Origin: Bromus sterilis
Lineage: Eukaryota > Streptophyta > Magnoliopsida > Poales > Poaceae
Direction of reading: 5' to 3'
Length of the DNA stretch: 64,000 nt
NCBI GenBank assembly: GCA_950022295.1
Contig: OX465597.1
Location: forward strand, 183,333,016-183,397,015
Under the pieces are notes generated by a model, which did no database searches, was not told the DNA's origin, and worked only from the letters and a program-made list of their open reading frames with translations. Below are positions 32,873 through 45,407 of the stretch, in pieces. Within the stretch, counting starts at the first letter, position 1; each line of letters starts with the position of its first letter. The position numbers and the translations under genes are program-made.

Positions 32873-33022
32873 TATCATTATGCCTTTGCAAAGGTACTTG
32901 GTTCAACTCCATTTGTGACCTTTTCTCGTATGTGGGACTCTCTATCTTCTTGGGTAGATTCTAGATCGTCTTTCATATTGTTAGTGAGTAGTTTTCTTAT
33001 TAATAAGTCAAGTCAAGAGTAA
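32873..33022 (+). pseudogene. nad5: nad5 exon e (C-terminus)
   Basis: 150 bp, the normal size of the last nad5 exon. It encodes YHYAFAKVLGSTPFVTFSRM, WDSLSSWVDSRSSFILLVSS, and ends INKSSQE then TAA (33020-33022). The exon itself is open, but it belongs to a gene whose exon d has a stop and whose exons a-c are not in this window. Codons are unedited. Confidence 0.92.
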
Positions 33023-36000
33023 TAAGAGAACTGTAGGAGCTTGCCAGGACGGCTTGGTAAGCAAGCTACCTGTTATGTAGGCGCGAACTTCCAGTTCTTT
33101 CTCTTCTTTCTTTTTGATTTTTTATTCTAGTTTTTTTACTAAATGTATAATCTCCTTTCCGGGGAAGGGGTAACATAGACGGAGGCACATGTAGACAGAT
33201 ACAGACTTTGGTAATCTTTTGCCTAAGCGAAGTAGTTGATCCCTCCGAGGTAAGGGTGAATCAAGACTGAAAGCTACTAAATAGCATAATCTGAACACAT
33301 AGCTGAACACATAGTTTAAGTAGAAACTGTTAAAGCTCCCTGGTCTCGAAACGGCCGGCTTTGGTTCAGCTCTCGGGGCCACCTTACAAACTAATAAAAT
33401 CGTCAGCTTCCTTCCCCACTCATCGCCCTCACTTTAAGACAAAAAATCCAATTCGATTCAAAGATCAGAATCATACCTCCAGCGGGCAAGGTCGGCTCAA
33501 GAAATGGAAGTTGTGAGATGGAAACCACGAAAAAAGAATTGAATTAGGGATCAATCCATACGCGGCTTTCCTTCTCCCCTTCCCCATAGTAAGCCAGCCA
33601 ATAGTACCCTAACTTAAGAAGTTATCTTAGCTAGCGCATGTCCATTAATGTGACCACCGCATGCTCCTGCATGAGTTTCTTGAATGGTTTGTTTTCGAAT
33701 CCATTATTTTTTAGGTATACTATCTTGCCTCGAGAAAGGACAAAATGAGAGCTTTTTGATAGCCCGTTCACTCGACTACCACGCTTAGTTAGTCTGTCTG
33801 AAGAGATGGGAATGGCGTAGTCTGTCTGCCCTTCTTCGTAAGTAGCTGGACTTGGATCTTCGTAAGCAACTGGAACTATCAAAAGTAAATGCCAATTGGC
33901 CTTCTAAAGGCTATAGCCCTGTTTCTTTTGAAAAAAGTAATTTAGAGTTTTGAAGAAGACAGGCCTCAAGAAAGCCACTCCGCCTGAAGAGTCCTATTCC
34001 TATCCGGTCTACATTCACTATTCTTCATAGGCACTGCGCTGGGTCGGTAAGTTGTTGTTTTTACTTTTTGCTTCTTGCTTTAATCCAGTCGCTCGATAGG
34101 ACTTCCCGTTACCCAAAAAGGTTGGTTCTTCCCCTACAACCCCTACCCCTCCAAGGCAGTACTCTTCATCGGAAAATCCGAAGGTCTCGATCTGAGTTGA
34201 GACCCACCTACAGAAAATGATCCATCAACGACTTTTTCTATAGTGGCAGGAAGTCTCCAACTCTTCGATATGCGCTAGCTAGGTAATCCCTTTACTTAAT
34301 CTGATATGGGATCTCTTGCTACCAGAAAGGAACTGTACTAGCTTGCCCCGAAGGAATGGATTGCTACCCTTGGAGAGCTAATGGTACTGGACAGATAGTG
34401 CACTGATTGAACCGACCCCGGACATACCACTGGGGAACCTGTGGCTGGAGAGAATCTCTCGCGATGGAGAAATGTCAAATGGGAAGCTCTATGGAGGCAC
34501 ACATCGTGTCGTTCGTCATCGAAATGGGACTGACTCGCTCGGGAACAGGCACAGGATTGAGGAACTTTCTGGCGTAACACACCCGTAATGGGGCAATATG
34601 ACTAGCTGGTCAAAACCCTTTCCGCAGTGGGCTTTCAAACTATCTTTAAAACTTGCTTCACAGGCTTGGAGGCAATTTGACACCCTCCCATAGGCTCACT
34701 TTGTTTCAGAGCTTTCCTTTCTCTCCTAAGATCCCATCCCAACCAACAAACGAGAATCTGATGGGGATTCTACTTGAACGTTAACTAGACCTGCGCCTGT
34801 ATTAGCTTACCAGAAAACTAACTAAGGGGAAGCTCAAAGGAATTAAGTAAGCCAACTTTAGGCTATAAATAGATTTCTATTGAGGATAAACTTATCTGCC
34901 TTTCCCGGTACTTCAAAGTCGAATGCCACTGCTGCTACATACAGGAGAAGATCGATTTTTTGCTAGAGGACGGATGTTCAACAAGGACGGGGTCATCGCA
35001 AAGAAAAGAGCTAGAGGTGAGTGAGCCTACGACCACCAATTTAATATCTCCTATTACCGCGGCAGACTTGGACTAATGGAATTGCTTGAAGTGAAGACCA
35101 GTGAACAAAAGGCTTTACACAAAAGAATTGTTGACCTCTTTAGGGATAAGGCCTGGAAGAAGCAGGGATTGAACCAGGGCTTGTTGACAGAGAAGATATC
35201 AAAAGCCTATGTTATCTCATTTTCAGGGATCGAGCAAGGGATGAGCGCCCTCTGATCTAACGACCAAACAAGCAACGGCCCTTGTTAGTAGAAATATGAA
35301 GTGTGCTAGCACTTGTGCTAAGGTTATCACTTCTCTACGCAGGGTTTTTATTAATAACAGATATATAGGTTGAATGAAAAAGGAAATTGTACCTAGCTCT
35401 CCCGAGGTGGCTGCACTTACTACCTTTGCTACATTTGACTGGGCCTACCCACGCTGTGGTTGGGGTCAAAGATAACTACTCTACTGGTGGCTGAGGGCAT
35501 TCCATCCATGTTAAGTGAATTTCTTGAAAAGTTATGCCCTTTATAACGGAAAGAGTCCTTTGTTATGTGTACTTATATAAGTTCTACTAAACATACTGGT
35601 ATTCGCCCCACCAAACTCGGGCTTGAGGGGTGAGTAAGATCTAGTCACGAAGGAATCATCTTTGGGATGATCCGTTACGTCTGCCTATCGGGAATTGTGG
35701 CATTGGGAGTAAAAACCCCACTGAATTCTTACCATTGAAGCAACTTTAGCTGGGAGGCTTTGTGAGCATCACTACTATAAGTAAATTCGATAAGAAATCG
35801 CCCCATGGCATGGAGATATTTTACTTACCTAGGAATTGTGCAGAGATTGGAGTTGAGGATGGGAGAGGCAGGCGTAGCTTTCTTGTCGCAGTACCCTACC
35901 CGCGGTGGTCATTCAATTCTAAATTAGGGAATGGTGTTATTTCATGCTATGGAGCTTCAAACCCACACGGATCCTCGTATCCCAACCAAGTACTCGAGAT

Positions 36001-39000
36001 ACGGGAAAATTTAGTAATTTCTACAACTGATTAGGTTTTCTGATTCAATATCATCCCTGCGAGAAAATCGATCAGACGTATCATAAGAAAAAGAGCGGAG
36101 CTGGGCTAGAAGGACTCTGGTTTCTCATTACCTTTCCCCGGCCCGGTAGCGACGCCTCTCACGCGGATGGGAGTTACTTTTCTTTATCACCGTAAGCGTT
36201 ACGAAATGGACCCGCATTCCCCTTTGCTTTTCTTTTGCAACTAAGCTTAAAAGAAACATAGTAAGTAGTCTTTCAAGCCATTAGAAAACTCATTAAGTGC
36301 TCTGTTGAGTGAATGCCTGTTGAGAAGCTTAGGTTATACATTTCCAGCTAATTAGAATACAACCATGAAGGTGAGGTTCGAATGCCATACAACTATTTAT
36401 TCTGGTGAGTAGGATTGGAATGTAGTCCCTTTTTATTGGATCCACCGCTCCGTTAAGTTAAGTTCAAATTAGGTGTGGGTCTAGTTAGAGGAAGTCATAA
36501 ATCAAGTATCAAGTATTGTTATAAATATCGTATATAGTAGTTTCCAAACTCACAAGCATCACACACTTCGATCTACTTTACTGAATAACTTAGCTAGATA
36601 GAACAGACTCAAGCTTTTAAATGAAAGAAGCAATAATGGCTTAATTTCTGTCTCAAGACCTCTTGCAGCTACAGCCAATGCAGCACCTCCTTGATCAACA
36701 TACCACACAACCCATTACGCCTTGATCCAGTCGCAATATAAAGAGAGACTAGAACCTATCGGGGAGCCTTCGGCAGAGTCCCTATCGTTGTTGCAACAAT
36801 TACACACAGAGTTCCGGAATTTCACATTTTTGAGAAGAAAGGGTATGTGTGTTTGAAAGGAGTGGTGCAAGAACGTATTCTGAGCCTCAGTTAACACAAC
36901 TTGTTTCACCTTTTCCGAACAACATTCTTATCAGTACCCTCCTTTATATAATATAAACCACTCGTAGATATATACCTGCCTGTGGCCTGAGATGAATACA
37001 TCGATAGATAAGAAGGGAAATGCATCATCTAGAAAGGCTTACTGAGGTTTAGGGACGTTTGTGTGATGGATCCTTACTCACGACGACTTGGCTATTCAAT
37101 AAAGGACGGAGTCAACGTGAGCCTTAGGGTCCAAAAATATTCCATTGGTGTCAGCTATTAGCGATTATTGAAAGTCGTAATGGTATAAATTATTGGTCAA
37201 TTCCACTGATTCTTCTTTACCGTTCCTTCACTGGCTATAGCGCCTTACCTCTTCTCTGACTTGTCCTGAGATGAGAAGTATAAAAAGTGCTGGGGTTTGG
37301 GTTTATGTCATTCTAGACTCACGTTTCACGTTCTTACACCGGGTCCGCGACCTTACAAGGATACACAAGCTAAGCTGGTGAAGGTTCCGGAGAAGCAGCA
37401 AGCTGTTCGGATCCAAGAAATCTTTCACTTCAATAAAGAAGTTGCCGCTTTTGAGATCTTGCTCTATCCAATGTAGACCAAATGCACCAGGGAAAGCTCG
37501 TCTAAAACGTCAGCCGGGGAGTGACTTTTAGGCCGACTTGTGGGAAAATCTCTCGTTAACCCACTCCATCCAAAACCTGTAGATTCGCATGAAGTTTTGT
37601 CAGTTGACCTCAATTATTAACTGCACCGGTACCCGCGCGCATACCCCCCCTTTTTTTAGCTCGTTGATCATCAGACCTTGCAAAAAGTGAAAACGTTGAG
37701 TCATACCGGGCTTCATCTACATCCTCTTCATTACAATTTTACGGATTTGACTCAGTTTGAGAGAGAAACCGCCTTGGGCTAGGAAGAAGAAGACCGCGGT
37801 GAACCATAAAAGCTAAAGAAGGTAGGCCTATTCCTTCTGAATGATCCGAGGTCTTCCTCATCAGAGGCTCTAGCGCCTTTATTTCCTTCCGTTTTTCCAA
37901 TCCCGATTCGAGCTATGAGCTATGGCAGAAGCCAGTTGAAGAAACCATTGCCGAGAAACCAATCGTTTTCTTTCTTTTCAATGATCCTACTCGAGATAGG
38001 GAGAGTAAAATCCCTCATTGTCCAACCTGTCTATCTAGTGCACTTTATCCTTGCTCTAATGAACTGAACACCGACTTATTTTGATTGTTACAGATCTAGC
38101 TATTTCTCTGCCAAAGCCCCCGCTAAAAGTCTAGGAATCTAATGAGTTACAAAACACGAAAGTCAGAAGGACAGTAGGTTTAGTGAACCCTCGACGCTAA
38201 CATAGTTCAAACACTCGCTTCCCTTTCTATAGAGCCAATCTCTCCCAATTCTCGACCCAAAGCGAAAGCTGTAGATGCTGATTAATCACCAGTGGATCAT
38301 AGGTCCAAAGCAGGACCGAGCAAAGAACTATTCTAATCTAATAAATACGTAGTTGTGCCGACAGAAGTAGAAGGAGCGCCAAGGGCAAAAAGACAAAGCG
38401 ATTTCCTCTTGTTCGAGTGTTAAGCAAGCCTGTTGCCTCTTGATGTTCTAGGGTCAGCAAGTAGGAAACAAGGCTTTTCATGTGTGTTCTGTTCCTGTCC
38501 CCTTCCAAGTTAGGGGATGGTTCATGCCTTTTGAAATGAGATTCTGAGGAAGAAACGCGCGCTGTATCACGAGTTAGTAGGTCAATGAAGGGAGCGATAG
38601 CTCAACTTGTTTTTATGAAGTAAGATTTCCCTTGCTTTGCACTTCGCAAGGGGATGACTTGCGCTTGTTGTAGCCTAACTTTTTCTAGTTCGAAAGGAAG
38701 AAATACTCCATCTGTTTGTTCTTGACTTAAGCAGTTCATGTAGTTAGGTTTCCTCAATCAAAGAGGAAGGAAGTATGATTCAAGTCACTAGTTTACTGGG
38801 TTTTTTGCCTTGGTAGTCCGGGAGATACTGATTATGTCGGTACGGACAAGTTCCATTCGAGCAAACTATGGAGAAGTACAACATGCGTGAAATAGCCATT
38901 GGAAATGGAGGTACAAGCGAGCGACTAAGTCGATTTCCTTTGTTTTTGGCGATAATGAAACTAGAGAAGCTGCTGTGAGCGACGGGAAGCCATTTTCATA

Positions 39001-42000
39001 AATGTGTAGAAGGAGAAACGTTTCTTTCCCTTCCTATTGCGTTTAGCAATGGGGATATAATATAGTGAAACATCCCGAGTTATATTATACATGGAGCAAT
39101 GGCCCCCCTTTCGGGCGCATGCTTCCCCTTCTCACTCTCTTTCGCACTGTTTGTTCACTCTGATCTGTGCCCTCATCCCTGGATGTCAGTAGTTATTTCT
39201 TCTTCGACGAGCTCGATTCAGATATATCTTCCGCCCGGGTGGCACAAGCAAAGAGAGATTGCGCTCTCTTTTCCGAGAGATTCTTTCCAAACTGGTCAAG
39301 TAGATGACTGGCTGGATAGAGAGTACTACTTTATTCGCGGTACTAACCTCCCCTCAAGTCCTAGGAAGAGAGAAAGGATACCATATTACAAGTAGTTGGT
39401 TGCTTAGAGCTTATGGCTAAGAATGCCACCTGCCTTACACACACTCGGATGAAATCATCCTACGTAAGAAGACAAAAGGGATAAGAAGAAAGCTTCGGGT
39501 CTAATGGAGCAGCTTGATCGCTAGCTTCGACCTCCCCATTTCTACTTACGTTACTATGGATCAAGCATTATTACAGGAATCTCGGGCGAACCAGAAGGGA
39601 CATCGTTCGAGCTTTAGTTAAGGGACTTATAAGAGGATCAATGGGCCTTCCCTTCTCCCTCCGTATGGATACAAAGATGGACATATTAGCAGCTTAACGT
39701 ATCTCACGACTATCTCGACTCATACTACCACCTCCAATAATCCCTTTGGTGGAGGCATCGAATGGCGAACCGACCAAAGGGAGTGCATTCCTTTTCATTC
39801 GATTTCAAGTAGATACCAAACTTGAACTATGTCTTTAACTGATTGTATTAAAAGTTTCCCTATCAAGAACCACCCTATAGAAGCATCTCAACCACCTCAC
39901 TCGAATAATCATATAAAAAGAGAAAACATAGTCCATCTATAAGAAGAGGCGTCTAATCCTCCATTCTCTCGCTAAGGCATTGGTTTCAAAGTGCATTTCA
40001 GATCGATAAGCTCAGACTTAGGTTGTTTCTTATATCTGATGGAGCATGAGGTTGGTTCAGCCCTCAAGTGGTGTAATAGCGGCTTTCGTACCAACAATCT
40101 TTTCCTTTCGCTAGAGGGCAATAATTCATTTATAGTTTTTTATACGAGCTACGCATGACCTTGATTTATCTACCCAGATGGGAGAGATTAAGGGAAACAT
40201 TGCTTTTCATATTCTATTATAGGTCATCCCTAGGAGAAAGGAACCTAGTTAGTTAGATGCTTAACCCAATCCACCAACTCGTGCGTGCATTTTCTTCTTT
40301 GTTTAGTTTTCGGGACCCCACGTACTAGTGATGGTGGAATAAAGTGAAGTGAGGCTACTGCAGTCACAGCCCTCTCAGCACCTTCATCAATCGATGATTC
40401 AGCATCGCAAGAGTCATGTTTTAGCTTCCCTTCATAACGTCCCGCTGCCCGATACAAGGCCAAAAGGAGATCACCTCTTACTTAGTGCCAATTCTTTTTA
40501 AACTGGCATTTCCACTCTCTATTTTTTATGGCTTGGGCGTGATAATCTCTATTGTTTCAAAAGAAGAAGAAACACTAGCTTCCTGCATGAGGAGGTGTCT
40601 CTAGGGGTCTTTACGCAACCCGGTCAGAGCTAGGAATAATATTTGAAGGATACCACCAAAGGTTCATGCGAATGCGGAGTCGAAATTGATACTATTTTTG
40701 CTTATACTTTCTTTGTGAAAAGGTCCATCCTATATCCTAATTATTTCTTGGTGCTCAACTGCTTTTCCCTAATGTAGTGTGCTCAGTGGAGTAAGAAACC
40801 TATGCCTTTTTCTCATTTGCATGACCGTTCCTAGAATGTGGATCCCGTTTTCCCAAAGATAATTTATTTCCATCTGTATTCCTATTTGTTGTGGGATTTG
40901 GCGCCCAACATTTCTCTGTTTCATTTATTTCAAAACTAGCCTAGCTTTTCACTCGTGCATAGGGAGAAGAGGAATCTTACTTCATATCGCTTGCAAAAAA
41001 GAACCCAAAAGTTCCAGAGGCATCTTCCATTCATTTCGATTTAGGTCTTGAATCGAAATAATAAAATGGGAGAAGGTCAATTAAAGAAGTATCATTAGGT
41101 TATATTATATCTTTATTTTCTGGTACAGGTACAATTACAAACCTTTTCCAACCCAGCTCTACCTTCATAGGTACACCGATTTTTTTATTATGATCAAGTA
41201 TCTCTTTGGCTATAGCCATTCTAGCCGAGAGATTACTTTCATTAAAACTTTTGATATTTGAATTGCATCCATGGGCATTTATATCCATTTAATGATTTTT
41301 GGTTAGAATTCTATTTTAATGCGCAATAACTTTTTATTTAGTCCTCTCTTATGCCATGGGCTTTGTTAGCCAAGACTCGAGGAAGCGCATTTCTAGAAAG
41401 TATATAAAATAAATATATATTGGATTTTAAATTCTATAGAAATTTCCTTCTAAATCAGACCAGACTGAGAAAGTCAAATTATTTGTTTGCATTTCGTTCA
41501 GAATAGAGTTTTAACTTTTTTCCAATTTTTATTTTTTAAGGTGGACTGGACCAACTCGCAGCTCATAGCAGAAAAATTGCTGATTCGATTCTTGCATAAG
41601 CAAGTCCGCCAATAGTCATAGGTTTTTGATCCAAAACCTAGGTCGAAGAAGAAGACGAGACTGAATTCCGAACTAAGATTGAGGACCCGAGAATGAATAT
41701 ACATATATCTATATCTATATATCTACATCATTATTTAAATGGGAGTTTCAAAGTGGTCCCATCTGATAGGACTTGAATAGTGATTTCCCAAACTCAGGTA
41801 TATTCGGTCCCCATGCCTTCAACTATCTCTGCTGTTCTTTTTTTTGGATCAACAACTAGTACCCCGCCGATATCAGAAATAAAGTACAAATGTCTTATTA
41901 AGGAAAATAAAAATGATAGCCTTCCGAGCCATTCTCATTTTAAAAGAAAAAGATCACCATCGCAAAGACATCCTTACACACTATGCGGTTGGTTTAAATG

Positions 42001-43127
42001 CATCTCTCTCCATAGAGGACGGACAACCATAATCAATTTGTCTCTTTTTTCAGCATGGATGCCACCCCAGAAAGTTTTTTAATTTTAATAAGATTTGACA
42101 GACGTTCCTGGGGCTTCCAAATACATTAGCCAATATGAGACGTAAACATGTCAGTCATCCAGGTCTAAAATCCACTTTTCAGTCTTATTGCTTTCTTTTT
42201 TAGTCCTAAAAAAGAATTTGCAATTATGGAATCCTATCTTAAAGGCCAGTCCTATATTTTATTAATCAAAATGGAATAGAAATTTCATGAGATGGGAATT
42301 AGTATCAGAGAGAGAAAGAAATGGCTTCTCTGCTTGATAATTTTTGGCTATGAGGCTCTTTGAAGATCCAGGTAGACAAAGGATTCTTCATGGGGAGGTA
42401 GGCAAGGGGAAAAGGGATGTTTGCTTTGGTACCTGTCAATCATTTTGAATCCCTCTTTCATTGACCTTGAAGTCTGGGATAAGGCTTTTTCTTTCTATTA
42501 AAAGATCACAAATCAGAGGGGTGATCAGTCCTCTTTCAATCTTTCATCTTCTTATGAGTAGCCGCCACAGGGGGTCCTCATTCTGAATCCTCCACTAGCA
42601 TTGGACCAACAGTCAGTCTAGCTCTCGCTCTTATCCTATTTCCTTATCCTTTCAGGGCAAGGTCGGAGTAGTAGGCAAATACAATTTATTTTGTTGCATC
42701 CGGACCCGCTTGTGAGACTGAAGAAATTGAAGCTAAATGACAATCTTAACCTACTTGCTTACAGGATCCTTAAGAAACTGTGGACTTTTTCACCTTTTTG
42801 TCTAGCTTGAGTTATCTTTTAGTTCTCTCCCCTCGGCAAAGTGGATAGGAAAGAGTCTTGTTTCCATTCCACTAGCCAAGAATAAGGAGAGTGACTTTCT
42901 CTTTTGAACCTCTTAAGCTGACTTGAAAAAAAAGTGGTACACCCCTCAGAGATATAGGGACCGCCATGCTTGTCCACTTTCTTGATAAACGACTCGATGC
43001 ATTTTCTCCTCCTTGCCACTAAGACTGAGACATATCAAAAAGATCTATTACTAAAAGGAGATTGGGATCATCCTGTGGTTACCGGATGACGGGAATAACT
43101 AAGCAGAATTTTGGAAATGAGCACGAA
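33023..43127. other. Gene-free mitochondrial-type DNA, block C
   Basis: Ten kilobases without a recognised gene. Open frames are short (mostly 60-100 codons: for example 33122-33382 minus, 34338-34580 minus, 35762-36034 plus, 39099-39395 plus, 40245-40463 minus) and show no domain I know. From about 41050 to 42300 the base composition becomes markedly AT-rich, unlike the rest, with a TATATCTATATCTATATATC run at 41704-41724. This stretch may be of plastid or plasmid origin, but no plastid gene was identified in it. No tRNA or rRNA gene was found by eye. Confidence 0.4.
41100..41288 (-). CDS. Unassigned 62-codon AT-rich ORF
   Basis: A compact ATG-initiated frame with balanced protein-like composition (KSFNESNLSARMAIAKEILD, then GVPMKVELGWKRFVIVPVPE). 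It looks more like the C-terminus of a real protein than the neighbouring chance frames do. It lies in the AT-rich island at 41050-42300. I do not recognise it. It might be the tail of a plasmid- or plastid-derived gene whose upstream part has decayed. Confidence 0.3.
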   Translation of the reverse strand: MDINAHGCNSNIKSFNESNLSARMAIAKEILDHNKKIGVPMKVELGWKRFVIVPVPENKDII

Positions 43128-44607
43128 ACGTCTATAAATGAATTTTCTCGTTATTCCTTATTTTCGGGTCTTTTCGTTGCATTCACTTAAAACAAGAAAC
43201 AACCACTAGCGTTGGGTGCAGCACTTGCATTTTGGTGCATTCTTCTTCCTTTCCTTGGTCTCTCGTTCCGTCATATTCCAAATAACTTATCTAATTACAA
43301 CGTATTAACCACTAATTCACCTTTTTTTATCAAATTTTAGGGACATAGTCTAATCATGAGGGCAGTATTTTATCATGGTGTTGGATCCCAAGTTTTTATG
43401 GATTCCTTTTTTGTTACCGGGGTCGACCCCAAAGCCATAATGTCTCAAAACGAAGAGGCTATAGAGAAACTTTGATTTTTTCCTTTGTCTCGAACTTCGT
43501 GAAGAACTCCATTCTATCTCTCCAACAAAAAAGTGGGGTTGCGCCCCAGTTGTACACTCCCTTCGTTCGGAGAACCTTTGTTGATTCTGAACTTCGTTCG
43601 CAAAGAAAGCGTCCTTTTAACGGGCCAGCCCTTTTTAATGCGCCTCTTGACCCTGTATTGAAATGAGCTTTGCTCTTCTGGGCGCTGGGCGCTCCCGTGG
43701 TTCGCGAGAAGGAAAAAGGACTAATCATTTGATACATCTGGCACGAGAGGAAAAAGAGAGAGCTTCGTCTATCGATGAACAACAGATTGACGGAGCTCTT
43801 GGCATTTCTTTGTTTTTCTCTCCTTTCCTATCAGCGAGTTCCGATCCTTTTGTTCGAAATTTCTTCGTTCATACCGAACCGCTGGCAGAATCAAATCCAG
43901 TTCCACAAGATCCTATATCAGCTATACATCCTCCTTGCATTTATGCCGGAGACGTCGCCAGTGCTATGGGCTTTGGGTTATGTAGATAAAAAATTATGAA
44001 TGGGATTGTGGCACTCCACTCGCCGCCAATGCGGAAGGATGCCGCCGAAAAGAATGGAACGCTGCTTCGCTCTGCTGGATGCGTCGGATCCCATATAAGA
44101 AGATCGCTCTTTACCTGATCATTCAAACATTTTGTGTGCGGCGCGCCTTCTCTATTGTTGCGTAGCAATAGAAGCCTGCTCATGCTGCTTCGGCGGCGCT
44201 TTTTCGCCTTCTCTTCGCTCTGGACAGGAGCGCTAATGGACACGGGGAGGGAGCAGGCGAAGCGTGTCGTTCGTAATGGAAATAAATACACCACTAATTC
44301 GCCTCTTTGTTGGACCGTCGGCGCAAACACAGTGGTCTCTGACCAGGATCAGGAACCAATTCGAATTTGGATCTTGACATGTCGGTTGTTTTTAACCGTA
44401 GGCATCTCGCCAGGAACTTGGTGGGCACATCATGAATTAGGTCGGGGTGGCTGGTGGTTTTGGGATCCCGTAGAAAATGCGTCTTTTATGCCTCGGGTAT
44501 TAGCCACAGCTCATATTCATTCAGTAATTCTACCCCTTCTTCATTCTTGGACCTCGCTTCTGAATATTTTGAGTCTTCCATGCTGTGTCTCAGGAACCTT
44601 TTCAATA
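43128..44607 (+). pseudogene. ccmFN: ccmFN pseudogene (cytochrome c maturation, heme lyase subunit)
   Basis: Nearly the whole of CcmFN, a membrane subunit of the mitochondrial cytochrome c maturation (heme lyase) system, is recognisable in one orientation. It includes FVAFT, GAALAFWCILLPFLGLSF, HIPNNLSNYNVLT, NHEGSI, RGRPQSHNVSKRRGY, KRPFNGPALF, ASSIDEQQIDGALGI, FVRNFFVHTEPLAESNPVPQ, and the heme-handling WWD motif WWAHHELGRGGWWFWDP. The expected start codon position carries ACG (43128-43130). Lesions include TAA after FVAFT (about 43188), TAG for Trp before SNHEGSI, a one-base deletion near 43663, TAA after GLCR (43987-43989) and TGA near 44117. After CVSGTFSI (about 44607) homology stops; the C-terminal part is replaced by unrelated sequence. 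It cannot be expressed as a functional protein. Confidence 0.92.
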
Positions 44608-45407
44608 TGTAAAAGTGTTTTGCTGGGGGATAGAGAAATCTTGAGTATGACCATGGTGCAAGAAACAGAAAAGTGATGAAGGGTGTGGCTTGTGAGAAAG
44701 GGCTTACAGCTACCTGTTCTCATGAGTCATGCTGAATATGAACCATGGAAATGAGTGAAGGATGCTGCTAGTGAAGCGGAGCACATGTCACTAAGTGAGG
44801 TTGTCATCGACAAGTGACTTGTGGTTGATAGACTCAAGTGCATCTCGTCATATGGTCCGAGTTGCTGCACTCCTATCAGTGGAGGAGAAAAGGTTTCGTT
44901 AAGTCAATTGAAAGGTGGGTTTTGTCAGTGATTAAATGGAAAAGGGGATGGGGGAGGTGAGCCGGTTACGCTTTAAGTGAGGAGACAGGAGCTCTCGAGC
45001 TTAGAGAAGTTCCCTAGGCCAGACAGAGGTCTAGGGGGAGTCCTGATAGAGGACTCTGTTGACCGGTGAGCCCGCAGATTAGGAAGGCAGCCTACCAACT
45101 GCGCAAACAAAGCGACTCCTTGTTGGTGTAAGATAGGTGTTGGTCCGATTCACCTATGTCAGTTCGAACCTGACGGGTCGTTCGTTCATGTGGAGAATAT
45201 CTCTCCTTACTCAGGATCTCTTTATCTTCGAGGCGAGGCATATTCATATGTCGAAGAAGGGGGAAGTGTCTCCATTTACGCTCATAGAACCCGGAAAAAA
45301 GAATATACCGTCGTTTAAGGACCCAGGATGCGATGTGAGAAGCGTAGGTCGGAGTAGCAGGAGTATGCGACAAGCAGTTGCATGTTTGATGTGGGTTCTG
45401 TAACGAG
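44608..45407. other. Unassigned sequence between ccmFN and LINE
   Basis: No domain was recognised. It contains a tRNA T-arm-like string (GTCAGTTCGAACCTGAC at about 45159-45175), but no cloverleaf could be built around it. The open frame at 45137-45403 (+, 88 codons) ends at the LINE junction and is unassigned. Confidence 0.35.

Noticed and set aside
45060..45180. Possible tRNA with T-arm GTCAGTTCGAACCTGAC
   Set aside because: No D-arm, anticodon arm or pairing acceptor could be placed upstream at tRNA spacing.
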